A stretch of 64,000 nucleotides of DNA. It comes from Anthoceros angustus (Eukaryota; Streptophyta; Anthocerotopsida; Anthocerotales; Anthocerotaceae). Positions 11,038 to 22,921 of the stretch are shown here, piece after piece (position 1 is the first letter of the stretch; the number at the start of each line of letters is the position of its first letter). The DNA lies in contig MU008166.1 of assembly GCA_010909165.1 (NCBI GenBank), forward strand, positions 682,001 through 746,000, read 5' to 3'. The translations under genes were made by a program, and so were the position numbers. The notes beneath the pieces are model-generated. The model ran no database searches, was not told the origin of the DNA, and saw only the letters and a program-made list of their open reading frames with translations.

Positions 11038-12128
11038 TTACGATGAGTCTTCGGAGGCTACGAACATGGAGGACGGCAGGGAGAATTCTTCCTCTTGGCT
11101 CAGAAGCTCCATCTCCTCGTCGTCGGGTTTCTGCACATGACAATATGTGAGATGGTGTGAAGGACGGATAAGAGGGTTAGCACCGGCAGGGGAAGCGTAC
11201 TAACCAGCATTTCCAGATTGTAGAAACGCTCGAGCAGTTGTAGGACTTCCTCAGGGGTGAACCGCTGGTTCAGTCTGCAGACACAGCAGACGTGTTTGAG
11301 TTGAGGACTTCCTTTGATTCTAGGGCTAATGGCTAAGAAAGCAAATGGAGATTGCAAAGGTGTGGAGAGGATGGGGAATTAAACCTTCTCTCCAGATTTT
11401 CCATCAGCCCGTACAGGATGAAGTGTCTATGCATCCCTGCAAGCACTGAAATGGTCAGAGAAGAGCAGTCCAGCATGATAAAGTTCTGGCCCTCAAGTGA
11501 CAAGTCAAACATCCTGCCTAGAACCTGGTTCTGTTAGAGACACTGCGGTTCACACCCTAGCTGCGGGAGAATCTGCTGAAGCTGAACCTAACAGCGGGGT
11601 GACACTGCTAGGAAGTGATGAAAGCATAGCTACCAGCAAACACAGCAACGTTCATGGAAGCCGAAATACTACTAGTAAGAAACTCCGAGCTGCCAGAAGA
11701 CAAGCGGCGGCAGCAGGGATGAACAGGCTGACAGAATACCTTGAAGTTTGGCAGGATGGTATATGTCCAAAGCTTCTAGTAGCCTCAGCTCTACCTCGAC
11801 AGGATGTAAACCCTAGTGTCGGGGATCAATCATCACCACAAAGCATTGAAATGGCGAACTGCAAGCAGCAAGCGAACGAAATGGTGCGCTGGCACGGCCA
11901 CAGCGGGAAACCATAGCCATGGTTCCCCCTGCTTCCAATGCCTCCACAACCGCAGGGCATGCTTAGGTTCTTGTTATCTTGCTTTGCAGCTGGCAGCAAT
12001 TAACCTACTTTCGATGGAGAGGATGCAGAAGAAGGCGGAGCTGTCGCCGGCGTGGCCGGGTCAGTGTGCGAGGAAACAGCTGTTGGTCCCCCGTCTTCTC
12101 CTTTTCCTCCGTTGGTGGAGTCCGTCAT
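11038..12128 (-). CDS. EAF7/MRGBP-like subunit of the NuA4 histone acetyltransferase complex
   Basis: Five small exons join in phase: 12128-12009, 11812-11740, 11436-11385, 11274-11205 and 11130-11038, giving 135 residues. The N-terminal 40 residues are Gly/Ser/Pro/Ala-rich. Then come LRLLEALDIYHPAKLQGMHR, HFILYGLMENLERRLNQRFT and LLERFYNLEMLKPDDEEMEL, with an acidic end SQEEEFSL. The order (LLEA...P...GMHRHF...ERFYNLEML) fits the EAF7/MRGBP (CT20) family, small subunits of NuA4/TIP60 that bind MRG15/EAF3 and act in the nucleus. The Trp usually found before the first helix is His here. All four introns are GT-AG and 74-303 bp long. The phase agreement over five exons supports the model. Confidence 0.75.
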
Positions 12129-12632
12129 GGCAGACACTGCCGGAACCTTCTCCTCCGGGTTCGCACGCCGTGGTCTTGGGAAGAGGCGTAGGACACCTAG
12201 CTTCCCAGCAGAAATTTCGCACACAGGCGCTCCACGCGCAACCTCCCTGTAGGTATATGATCGCAATTTCATAACTCACTTCAGCTCATGCAGCTGCGGA
12301 GAGGCGGAGTGAGCGTACCTGCCGCCTGGTGAAAGATCAAGAACTGAATGTTTTGAGGACGAGGCGAGTTTTGTCGAATCCCTTATCCAAGGATATTTGT
12401 GCCTCGGTCCTGGCTGACAGCCAGGATCTCTGACTGAGAATCGCCTGATGCCTGATGAGGGTCGGTTTAGACGTTATCAGTACTGTACAGTAGTGAAACA
12501 GATTCCTTCATGGTATGACATGAGAGATGGCGTTCTCCTGTACTAGGGATGGAATCATGGACAAATGTCATGTTTTTATGTCGTCTGGTCCATGTCCATG
12601 CTACAGTCTGGTATGGAAGTTGGGCCGCTCCC
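12129..12632. other. Intergenic, no gene recognised
   Basis: Presumed promoter and 5' UTR of the EAF7-like gene and 3' UTR of the EF-hand gene; no repeat or ORF of note. Confidence 0.5.
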
Positions 12633-13922
12633 TCACTCTCTCCCGGACTCCTGCTCTATAGCTAAGTAGCTTTCCAAAACGGTACCCACAAATTTCTTGA
12701 AGTCGTCCTTGTTTATCTCGCCCCTGGTTTGTGCGTCCTCTTCGGGGAAGACGGTGTCAATTTGTTGTTCTGCTTGCTGCTCGGCGACCAAAGGAGGCAA
12801 ACCCTGGCTGTTGACCATGAACAAGGGCTTCACCTCTTCTCTGTCTAGTTTTCCATCCTGGTTCACATCGAGAGCCCTGAAAAAGCCCTCCGCAATTTCG
12901 TTCACCTTGGCATCGTCTGCCAGCATCTGCGAGGGCAGCAGCAAGTTCATGAAGGCCATGTTAGGGGAGGGTCGGAGAGAGTGGGATCAGAGCTTGGAGG
13001 GAATTGCTTGGCGGACTCACCTCTTCCAACGCTTGTGCCTTGACACATCTTTCTGGATCGAACCCAGGATGTTGTACAATCACGGGGTTCGCCTCCAGGG
13101 TGCTGGCCAGATCTTCCAACATATCCTGAAGCAGGTTTGCAAACTGCGTCTGCCCGATCTCGTCCTCCCCTTCCGCCCCATGCTTCTTGAACAGATCGGC
13201 CAGTAATGTTTCTGCCTCAGGCTTCTCTGCAAAGAGTTGGAATGACTCAGGTAATCTATGGATGGATTTATCTTTGTCACAAAGGGACCAAATTGTTTGT
13301 TTTACTCACCTGCTGGAGTTGGGACACCCAGCTCCACACCCAGCTGGAGCAGGGCTGGTTGAAGCTCACTCCGGCTTAGCTTCCCATTCTCGTCCAGATC
13401 CAGTTTGGTGAAGAGAGTTTCAGCTAGAACTGCAAAGTCATCTTCATCTTCTAGCAGGTCTCTGATAGCAGATCCGTCCAAGGCTGACACCACAAGTCGA
13501 TTCCCTGCCACCAACAGAAGCAATCCGTAAGCAGCAGTGGGGGCTTAAGATCATATATAACGCCTTTCCAATCCAGTCAACCCTTCGAGGTTGTTCGCCA
13601 GATCGAAGGATCTACCTTCCAGATCATCTGCCAGCGCACCCAAATACTTTTCCACTACTCCCCAGAACTCCGTCAGCTTCAGTTCATCCTGGAGCCCGAC
13701 AATGCCTTCAAACAGCCCATCCAGGCGCTCAGCAGGCAGCTCAACTCCCAGTAGCAGAATAGTAGCTTCTGCATCAGCCACCTCTTTTGCTTGCTTCCCG
13801 GTGAGCAAGCCCTTGCCCTCCACATCCAGATCTGCAAACCTCTTGGCCACCCGGGGTTCCAGCTCCGGCAGAGCCTTGCGGATCTGGGAGCCGTCCAGAA
13901 AAATGTATCCGTCTTCTGCCAT
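12633..13922 (-). CDS. EF-hand calcium-binding protein with two related halves
   Basis: Four exons join in phase: 13922-13616, 13504-13310, 13226-13021 and 12926-12633, giving 333 residues. Two canonical EF-hand loops are visible: DLDENGKLSRSE (about residue 140) and DVNQDGKLDREE (about residue 260). An earlier loop, DVEGKGLLTGKQ, has lost the acidic positions needed for calcium. The LDGS-IR start motif occurs twice (residue 8 and about residue 113), and each is followed by a similar helical segment. This resembles the small plant EF-hand family starting with an 'IDGSTVR' motif, here apparently duplicated in one protein. No signal peptide or transmembrane segment, so it is probably cytosolic. 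Start ATG 13922 is chosen because the family motif follows within ten residues; the upstream in-frame ATG is also possible. Confidence 0.75.
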
Positions 13923-16316
13923 CCTTGCTCCGAGATCTGGCCTTACAAGAAATATGTGCACCTGATCTACAGCTGCCTATTGCGTGCTCGGATGTAGGGC
14001 AAAGCAGGGAGGAAGTAGAAGTGGTAGTGCAGTGAATCGAGTCCCAAGACATATATCGAGGACTGGGACTGAGCATGAAAGGAGGCGGAAGGTCAGGCTG
14101 CAGAAAGGCCAATTCCACAAGCCTGGACCTCATGTTGTCTATTTTTGGCACAGTTCCAGCTGCAAATCAGGCACAAGGCACCCGCTCGTCAATGGATGGG
14201 TGTCTCTCATAGAAGCTTATCACTCCTCATGGGGTGTACCAGTTATTCTGGAGGCAAGGAATATCACATACTCCAGGCTCCTACAGCTACATGAAATGTC
14301 AATGTTCCCCAGTTCCGCTCTTGTGCTGATTTTTCTGTCTACCTTCACACTGTGCAGAACCATGACCGATTCTGGAGCTTCTTCCGACGAATCAGATTCA
14401 TGGCAAGTAAAAAAACCTGCATGGTGACGCCACCATTACATCACCTTTTTCTTAGTACTGTAGGGCAAGGCACCACTAACCCCTAAATCTGAGGGCTTGT
14501 TCGTTCTTCAAGATTAGAGAAGCAAGCCGGCAGGGCAGGAAGGCCCCAAGACTTAAAAGTCTGCTTGCCGAACCACTAAGCAAGTGCGATCACAGTACCC
14601 CCATTTCCACTCGGACAAAAATCTTCACAATAGCCACATTTCGGAGGATCAGCTGGCTCTCAAGTCCACCTCCAAAAACTCCCAATAGCCGCCATGGAGC
14701 CCACAACCCTGTTCGCCGTGCCCGCTCTTCTGATATTGAAGACGAAGCAAATCAAGAGCCTGAGAACCAGTCAGAGATGTGACATATCCATGAATCCGGG
14801 TGACTTCCCTTGACAACAGAAGAAGCCGGGCTCTTCCCTTAGCAGGAAATCCTTCGCAGGCTTACGACTGCATGGGCAAGGTATCGCTAAGATTTCGCAG
14901 GCTGACGACTGCATTGGCAAGGCATCGCTAAGTCTCCTCGCACCTCGCACTTGCATCCCCAGTTGGAATCGGGACACTGCAGGGTTATTATGCAGGCCAA
15001 GCTGTGGTGGTGAATAGGTGATGGGTATGTCAGCCACGGACCATTCCGCCATGGGAATGCAGAATGACATGTATGTAGCATGTATGGTGGCTAGGTTGCC
15101 TACAGAAGATGTTCCATCAGGCAGTCCAGCAGATGTTTCATCATGTTCCATGTCCAGGACAGCAGGCAGTGTTAGCAGCCAAGCCTGGCAGGAACGCTCT
15201 CTACACAACGACGAGGCCAACAACAGCCCGTCAGTCTGATGTGCACTCAGCAGGGAATCCGATCCCAGCCCAATTGCATTCTACAGGACCTGCACCTCTA
15301 TCTATTGAGGGCTTTCTTATGATCTCATAGCCGAAAGCTCTGGCCATCATAAACAAGCAGAGCCCTCTCCAGCCAACTCCTAACAGCGGGATAGAACTTA
15401 CTCCTAAGATGTGAGACCTAGACATTACTTATTGCTACTAAGATAGGAGTCCTATCCTGGGCTATCCTGGTGGGTTTAGGGCATGCCTCTCTTCGCACTG
15501 CAGGATGGCAAAATTTCATTCTGCCCCTCACAGTATTCGTATGAGGGACTGGGTGAAACAAAGACTCACAGATTCCAGCATTTGGGAGAATTGTGGATCA
15601 GATATGAGATAAAAGACATCTGCACCCACCCCGTTCTCGAAGCTGACGTCGTCACTTAGACTGACTTGTGCGGTTGTGCAAAACAAAACACAAGCACAGA
15701 GTCAGCAAAAGAAGAGGTGAGATGGAACCTAGTGTTGTGTTTCGTTCAAACAAAATTCACAACACAACGAAAGCACGTCAGCTCGAAGAGCAGGGAAGAT
15801 AAAAATTTACACGTCCTTCGTCATAGGAGCAATCCTTGGATTTCACCACCCCGGAAGTGATCAGGCCTTTCCAGTTCATTGATCTACAGGACATAAGCAC
15901 CAAGATCAGTACGCATCAAGCAAGAATCGCTCACTCATCAGTCTTGGACTCTTGATCACCTGAAGGAGCCGTTGTTCGCCTCCCTCCGATTTCAGGCACG
16001 AGCGAGCGTGGCAGCTTTGCCTCTGCAAGGGGCAGCATTTCTCATGAAAGTGCTGACACCACAGTAGATGCCAGAGTCTCTCTGATTGTAGCGAGAACAC
16101 CTTACGTACAGAAAGCACTTGCTTTACAGTCCTTCATGCTGCAGTGGCGGTTCCCGAATCCCCGGTCACCACTGTCCACCCTCCAGCACGTCCCAACGGC
16201 ACTGCAGGCATTTTCTAATATTACCGCAGCTCCATTTGTGAAGCCTGCATTCCTGCGACAAGAGGCCGGAGCTGGACAGCCGGGAAGCGGTAGCGGAGGA
16301 GCAACAGCCGCATCAC
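13923..16316. other. Long intergenic region
   Basis: No gene is supported in 2.4 kb. A two-copy ~38-bp tandem repeat (TTCGCAGGCT-ACGACTGCAT core) lies at 14850-14933. Scattered ORFs up to 150 codons lack domains. The last few hundred bases should contain the promoter and 5' UTR of the polyphenol oxidase gene. Confidence 0.5.
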
Positions 16317-17772
16317 ATGGAACTGCGGGCAGCCTGGACGCTTCTCGCGCTTTTGTGGGCGGTGGCTGCCGGGAATGGAGCTCCTTTGGAGCCCGATTTC
16401 TCCGTCTGCAAGATCCTGCGCCTGCCGTCTGTGCTGGCCAGCCCGTCGGGGAACCGCAATCTGGACTGCTGCAAGCTGGAGGCGCTCATGCGGCCCGTCC
16501 CGGCCTACAAGACCTGGGAGCAGTATCTGCGGCAGAGCCCGCTCCCGAGGCGGCCGCGGGTGAGGCCCGCGGCGCATTCGGTGGCGGGGAACGAGACGTA
16601 TCTTGCGCAGCTCAACAGAGCTTACCAGCTGCTGATGGATCTGCCGCCCACCGACCCCGCTCCCTCGACCAGCAGAGCAACTTCCACTGCATGTACGGGA
16701 GCTCCGGGGTGAGCCATCAGGCGGGGCGGGCCGATCTCAACTACCTCATCCACATGAACTGGCTCTTCTTCCCCTTCCACAGATGGTATGCCGAAGCCTT
16801 GGTTGATTCTCGTTGTTGGGTTGCTGTTTCTGCTGCCCAGTGGGATCTTGAAGGCTTGTGTGGGGCGGGAATGGAGCCTGCAGGCAGACCTTCTTCCACG
16901 AGCGGATTCTGGCCAAGCTGCTGGGAGATGAGAGCTTTGTGCTGCCGTTCTGGAACTGGGATGATCAGCGTCCCGGGGATGGGTTCCTTCCCAATGTCAT
17001 GCCTCACTATTTCCGGGACCCGGAGAAGTACCCTGCGCTGTACCACAAGAACAGGGATGCCAGGCACGCGCCGGGAGCCCCGCCTGCCATCATCAATCTC
17101 GTCAAGGAGTCGGTGAGAAGGAAGACGGTGATTGCGGACGAGGACGAAGCCCGGGAGCTAAACAACGAGCATTTGTGGAGCGTGATTGTGAACAGCACGG
17201 CTGGGGGTGAGAGAGAGCCCTTCATGTCGTACCCGCTCAGGGCAGGAGAGAATGCGCCCAACCTGTTCAACTGGGCCACGGCCGATGTCACCTTCGAGGG
17301 CCTGGCGCACACCGCAGTGCATTTCTGGGTGGGAGACGGCGGTCGGCAGTATGCGGATATGGGAGTGGCTGCTCTGGCTGTGAGGGATCCTCTCTTTTTC
17401 ACCCACCACGCAAATGTGGATCGGATCTGGAATGTCTGGCAGGTAAGGAACAAGCTGGCTCCTGCCGTGCTTCCTTCTGTTGGGCACTTTGTGTTGAGGT
17501 GAGAGTTCTGATCTCTGTCCTGTGTTGGACTGCAGGGTCTGGAAGGAAGGGGCAACTTCGACGACCCTGATTGGCTGGATGCTGCCTTCTACTTCTACGA
17601 CGAGTACGGTGAGATTGTGAGAGTGACTGTGGCCGAAAGCCTCAATTCTGACCTCCTGGGCTATACATTCCAACAAGTGGACAATCCTTGGGTGACCTAC
17701 AAGTCGTCGGGACCCTCCGACCTTCAGTCAGGCGCTGGCAAGGCCGATCACCTGCAGCGAGCTGCCAGATAA
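16317..17772 (+). CDS. Secreted polyphenol oxidase (tyrosinase domain), one apparent frameshift
   Basis: Polyphenol oxidases are dicopper enzymes that oxidise phenols to quinones. Exons are 16317-16785, 16884-17442 and 17536-17772 (introns of 98 and 93 bp), about 421 residues. A signal peptide (MELRAAWTLLALLWAVAAG) replaces the plastid transit peptide of angiosperm PPOs. CuA ligands sit in FHCMYG, FPFHRW and FFHER; CuB ligands in AHTAVH and FFTHH, so all six His are present. The end carries DPDWLDAAFYFYDEYG, typical of the PPO1_DWL domain, but the KFDV domain of angiosperm enzymes is absent. The frame breaks at about 16655-16665 in a C-rich run (GACCCCGCTCCC): one base is missing relative to the continuing frame. 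It is either an assembly error or a recent null allele, since the rest is intact. Confidence 0.8.
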
Positions 17773-19445
17773 CAGCAGCATGTGCAGCAAGCAGCTTGGA
17801 CAGTGCTAACTTATTGCCCTACTCCTACCTTATGTATTTGGAAAGTCCTCATGCTCGAAGAAGAAAAGAAGTATATCACAGTAATCCACTTCCTGTCGTG
17901 GCACTCGGTACTTCACAACCTGTGCCATGGGTGTGGCTAAGCTCCTTGGGCACCCACTCCCTTTAGGCACCCCATCTAAGTACCGATCTAAGTGAATGGA
18001 TGCGTAATAAGTGCGTTCTCAAAAATGTGTGTCCATTTTGTTCTAATGTATGGTTAGAGAGTGTGACGTAGAGCTGCACACCATTTTGATTGCCGAGATT
18101 GGGCAACCACATTATTCTAGATAGATAGATGATTATTGCTGATGGCCTTTTCAGAAAGATGGGCCACTGACTTGGAAGTGTGTCTGTTGCTTTGCCCTGC
18201 TGCTTCCGATCAAGGCAACTGAGATCCTCCGAAATACTTGCACTTCAAGAGCTGCATCTTGCCGTATAGGACGCGATGCGTGTGTCTGAACTATGGTCGC
18301 AATGCTGTGCGACCTCGGTTTCCAAGCATTGCAAGCTCACTTCCTGCCGGCTTGAGAACAAGCCCTGTGAGGCGGTGTGTTTGTTACCACGACATCCAAG
18401 CACGCCAGGCTCACTGTGCTTTGCTGAACTCTCCTGGGTGACCAGAGCAGAGGTCTTTTTTGCTTAGGAAAATGATAGCAGATGCTAGGAGACTAGGGAT
18501 GAGCCTGAAATTTTGTGAGGGCGTACACCGCCTGCTGGTCGGTTGTTGATAAAGTTTGCTCAAACTGCTGTGGAACAGTTTTTGCTAGCCACCTCAAGAT
18601 GCTCCTACCCGTGACCTTGGACATGGCATCGTCCTGGCGCCTTGAAAAGTATTCATCCAAGCTATGGAGTCCGAAACTTTTTCAGACTACTTGCAAGGAA
18701 GGATAGAGGGCGTCGGCCTGGTAATTGTGCCGCAGAGGATTGTCCCTAATTATTTTCCTAGATTTAATAACGCTTAATCGGCCAAAAAGATGGAAAACCC
18801 GATTAGGTGTTTCGGGGTTAAAACAGGTAGAGGACATCGAAGGATCTATATGTATGCTCCGACGGCCTCTGTGAGCTTTCCATGCCGTGAGAGGCCTTTT
18901 CAATCCCCATGTGGGATGATGGTGGAAGCTCACGCGAAGGTGTTGCGATCATGCAGTTGAGTGAAGACCTGCATTGCTTCCACCAACATGCTATGACAAG
19001 GATACAGACGAATGATGTGGTTGCCCAGAAAAGGGACGGTGCCTTCCCACTGGCAACAGCGAGAGCTTACACCGGCTTGCCATGAACTATATCTCCGAGT
19101 GCGGGACAAGAAGGCACCTGTTGAGCACAGGACCCAGTTCGCGGTGCTCTGGCATGTAGAAATATAGCTCCTGCCTTATCACCGCCACCCTTCTGCTCCT
19201 GCCGCTGTCATGCGGGCAAAAGTGGGCATTGAAACCAGTAGATTTGCCACACCAGCTGATTTGATCGAATGTCCATTCTGCACGACCAAGATTTATGACA
19301 GCATCTCGGCTTTATCAACTGTAATTGGATCTTGGATGCCTTCTGGCTGACAATAAGTGGCCGGAGGAAAAGTCGGGAGAATCCTATGTACTACGGCCTC
19401 AACAGTTTGTTTTGCTCCTCATCTTCGAAGAGCGGGGCATGTAAC
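17773..19445. other. Intergenic with an R1 repeat
   Basis: Apart from the R1 copy at 17855-18050 this holds no recognisable gene. The final part is the presumed promoter and 5' UTR of the PPR gene; the frame is open from 19332, but the first codon shared with the paralogue is ATG 19446. Confidence 0.5.
17855..18050 (+). repeat. R1 dispersed repeat, diverged copy
   Basis: Starts with a GAAGAAG-rich stretch, then CACTCGGTACTTCACAACCT and CACTCCCTTTAGGCACCCCA with ATCTAAGTACCGATCTAAGT, in the same order as the copies at 25.8 and 61.8 kb. It begins about 85 bp after the PPO stop codon, so it may lie in the PPO 3' UTR. Confidence 0.75.
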
Positions 19446-22400
19446 ATGGCCACAGTATGGCAACCGGATCCGTTGTGGACTCAACAAATGGGTGAGTGTA
19501 CAGGGATTCTGATGAAAGGGAGTGAACTATTGGGAAACAACCAAGCCGCCAGGTGCAACAGTGTAAGGAGTCCAGCCCCTCCACTTCAAAGGAAATCTGT
19601 GGATCATGGGGCTCGATTCTCCAGCGATGTTCGTCGAAAGGAGCAGGAGCAGGAGCAGGAGCTCTTGTGGCAACAATTTTTCTGGGATCCTACCATGTGG
19701 CGGGACAACAGGCGAGAAAAGAAGAGCTCCCGTTCGCCTGACTTCCGGCGTAAGGTGTCAGGCGGAGAGGTCCTCTGGTTGAACAACATTTTCAAGCCAG
19801 CTTGGGTGGATGAGCAGCTCGTTTCTTTGGATACGCAGATGGGTCATAGTGCCTCTCCTTCCAGTTTCAGCTCTCCGGATAAGCCTGAGCCTGGCAGGCG
19901 TACAGGATCTGAAATGGGTGTCGTAACGGCTGGAACCGTGAGCATGTTATGTCAGCAGGGGAAGCTTTCTGAGGCCGTCGGAGCCCTGGAATCTCTGGCG
20001 CAGACCGATTCTGCTGTTTCTCAGTCTCTGTTTTACACCGTGCTAAAACTGTGTGCAGCTAAGAAGGATCTGGTTGTGGGGCGACGAGTTCATGATCTCA
20101 GTGTCAAACTTGGGTACGAGTCGGATGCATACTTGGGGAACCATATCTTGCGCATGTATGCATCTGGAGGGAGGCTGCAGGAGGCCATGGATGTGTTCAC
20201 CAGGGTTGGCAAACCAAATGCCTTCATGTGGTTTTCCATAATCTCTGCACATGCCAAGCATGGCAAACCTAATGAGGCCATACAACTGTACCATGAGATG
20301 CGTAGGACAGGAGTGAAGCCGGATGGTCACGTCTTTGCAGCTGCCCTTCAAGCTTGTGCATTTGCCACCGACTTGGAATCTGGCCGACGAGTGCACTGTG
20401 ATGTGGTGCAGAGTGGCATTCCTACTAACTTGTTTGTTGGCAACTGCCTGGTGGGCATGTATGCAAGATGTGGCGAACTGAAAGAAGCACGCCATGTTTT
20501 TGACAGCATGGCCAGAAAAGATGTGGTGACATGGAATGCCCTGATATCTGGGTATGTAAAATGTGGTGAACTGAAAGATGCACGCCAGGTTTTTGACAGC
20601 ATGGCCACAAAGGATGTGGTGACATGGAATGCCCTGATAGCTGGGTATGCACAGCAAGGGCTTGGACAGAGGCGCTTGTGTATGGACAAATGGAGCAGGA
20701 GGGCTCATTTTGGCTGACCATGTTACTTTTGCTTGCCTTCTGAAGGCCTGTGCAAGCACTGGTGCCTTACAGAAGGGCAGGCAGCTGCACTCTGATTGTC
20801 GAAAGAGGACTGCTGGACGACGTGGTGGGCAACTGCCTGGTGGACATGTATGCAAAATGTGAACTGAAAGATGCACGCCAGGTTTTTGACAGCATGGCCA
20901 CTGTGGTGACGTGGAATGCCCTGATATCTGGGTATGTAAAATGTGGTGAACTGAAAGATGCACGCCAGGTTTTTGACAGCATGAACACAAAGAATGTAGT
21001 GACATGGAATGCCCTCATAGCTGGGTATACTGAGCAAGGGCTTGGACACGGGGCGCTTGATGTGTATGGACAAATGGAGCAGGAGGGTCTCATTTTGGCT
21101 GACCATGTTACTTTTGCTTGCCTTCTAAATGCCTGTGCAAGCATTGGTGCCTTACAGAAGGGTAGGCAGCTTCACTCACTGATTGTCGAAAGAGGACTGC
21201 TGGACGACGTGGTACTTGGCAACTGCCTGGTGGACATGTATGCAAAATGTGGCGAAGTGAAGGATGCACGCCAAGTTTTTGACGGCATGGCCACAAAGAA
21301 TGTGGTGACGTGGAATGCCCTGATATCTGGGTATGCCAAATGTGGTGAATTGAAAGATGCACGCCAGGTCTTTGACAGCATGAACACAAAGAATGTGGTG
21401 ACATGGAATGCCCTGATAGCTGGGTATACTGAGCAAGGGCTCGGACATGATGCACTTGTTCTGTATGGACAAATGGAGCAGGAGGGGCTGATTTTAGCTG
21501 ACCGTGTTACTTTTGCTTGCCTTCTGAAGGCCTGTGCTATCACCGGTGCCTTACAGAAGGGCAGGCAGCTGCACTCACAGATCGTCAAAAGAGGACTGCT
21601 GGATGACGTAGTGGTGGGCAACTGCCTGGTGGATATGTATGCAAAATGTGGTGAACTGGAGAATGCACTCCGGGCTTTTGAAAGCTTGGCCACAAAGGAT
21701 GTGGTGACATGGACGGCGCTGATTGGTGGGTATGCGCAGCAAGGACTCGGCCAAGAGGCGCTTGTTGTGTATGCACAAATGGAGGAGGAGGGCCTCATTT
21801 TGGCTGACTATGTTACATTTGCTTGCCTTCTGAAGGCCTGTGCAAGCACTGGTGCCTTACAGAAGGGCAGGCAGCTGCACTCACAGATTGTCGAAAGAGG
21901 ACTGCTGGATAACGTAGTGTTGGGCAACTGCCTGGTGGACATGTATGCAAAATGTGGTGCACTGGAAGATACACGCCGGGTTTTTGACAGCTTGGCCACA
22001 AAGGATGTGGTGACATGGAATGCCCTGATATCTGGGTACGGTACTTGTGATGATGGTCACAGAGCACTAGCTTGTTTTGAGGAAATGTTAGTTGCCGGCA
22101 TTCAGCCTGATGGTGTCACTTTTACTTGCCTTCTAGCAGCGTGCAGTCATGAAGGACTGGTTCACGAGGGTCGCAAGCACTTTGATTCCATGGCTGAACA
22201 GCATGGCATCACACCTTCTATTGAACATTGCATTTGCATGATTGATCTTCTTGGGCGTGCTGGCTATTTAGATGAGGCTGAGAACATGCTCTTATCATGT
22301 GAGGGCCAAAGTAATGTTGTGGGCTTGACATCTTTGTTGAATGCCTGTAAAAGTCACGGGGATATAGAGAGAGCAACGTGGTGTTTTAATAGCATTGTTA

Positions 22401-22921
22401 GGCTGGACCCTCAGCGGGCATCTGCATATGTGCTCATGGCCAATGCCTACGCAGATGCAGGTAGGTGGACCGATGTAGACAGGATTGAAACACAGAGAAG
22501 GCTAGCAGGAGCTAACAAGAAACCTGCAGTGGCAACCATTGAGGTGAAGAAGCAGGTACATACATTTGCAGTGGGAGAAAGAAGGGACGATATTGCTCTA
22601 AAGGTAGAGAACACGAATGCCCGTCTGAAGCAAGAAGGAGGCCACTTACCTCACACACAATTGGTGTTGAAGCCAATGTCTGAGAAGGAAAAGGAAGATT
22701 TGCTTTGTGGGCATGCTGAGAAGTTAGCTCTGGCGTTTGGTCTCTTGAACACTCCAAGTGGGACACCTCTGGTGGTAACGAAGAATCTACGCATGTGCAG
22801 TGACTGCCACAGTTCCACGGAGGTCATGTCAAGGCTTGAACAGAGAGACATAGTTGTAAGGGATGGGTACCGTGTCCATCGATTCGCAAATGGTTGTTGC
22901 AGTTGTAAGGGTCGACCGTGA
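19446..22921 (+). CDS. PLS-type PPR protein with E and DYW-like (GRP-ending) domains; frame broken in one repeat
   Basis: PPR-DYW proteins bind organelle transcripts and edit single nucleotides with a C-terminal deaminase-like domain. This gene has no intron. The first frame runs 19446-20717, the second is open from about 20750 to 22921. Repeats of the type DARQVFDSM...VVTWNALISGY...VTFACLLKACA...GRQLHS recur about every 300 bp and are nearly identical in DNA. An E/E+ region starts near 22100. The DYW domain keeps the HAE zinc/catalytic motif (GHAEKLALAFGLL) and CSDCH, but ends HRFANGCCSCKGRP. Between 20660 and 20900 the repeat has several small deletions against its neighbours, one net frameshift. 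The 5' leader is low complexity (EQEQEQE at about residue 60). It is either a recently damaged editing factor or it carries assembly errors in near-identical repeats. ATG 19446 is the start shared with the paralogue at 25340. Confidence 0.8.

Noticed and set aside
11497-11916. A 139-codon plus-strand ORF
   Set aside because: It overlaps introns and exon 2 of the EAF7-like gene on the other strand and has no recognisable motif.
14297-14427. Possible small secreted peptide (ORF starting MSMFPSSALVLIFLSTFTLC)
   Set aside because: It has a signal-like start and a GTAAAA donor nearby, but no conserved downstream exon or cysteine pattern could be found, so coding is not supported.
20043-21005. A 320-codon minus-strand open frame inside the PPR gene
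   Set aside because: Antisense shadow of the PPR repeats; the same pattern recurs wherever the repeat unit occurs.
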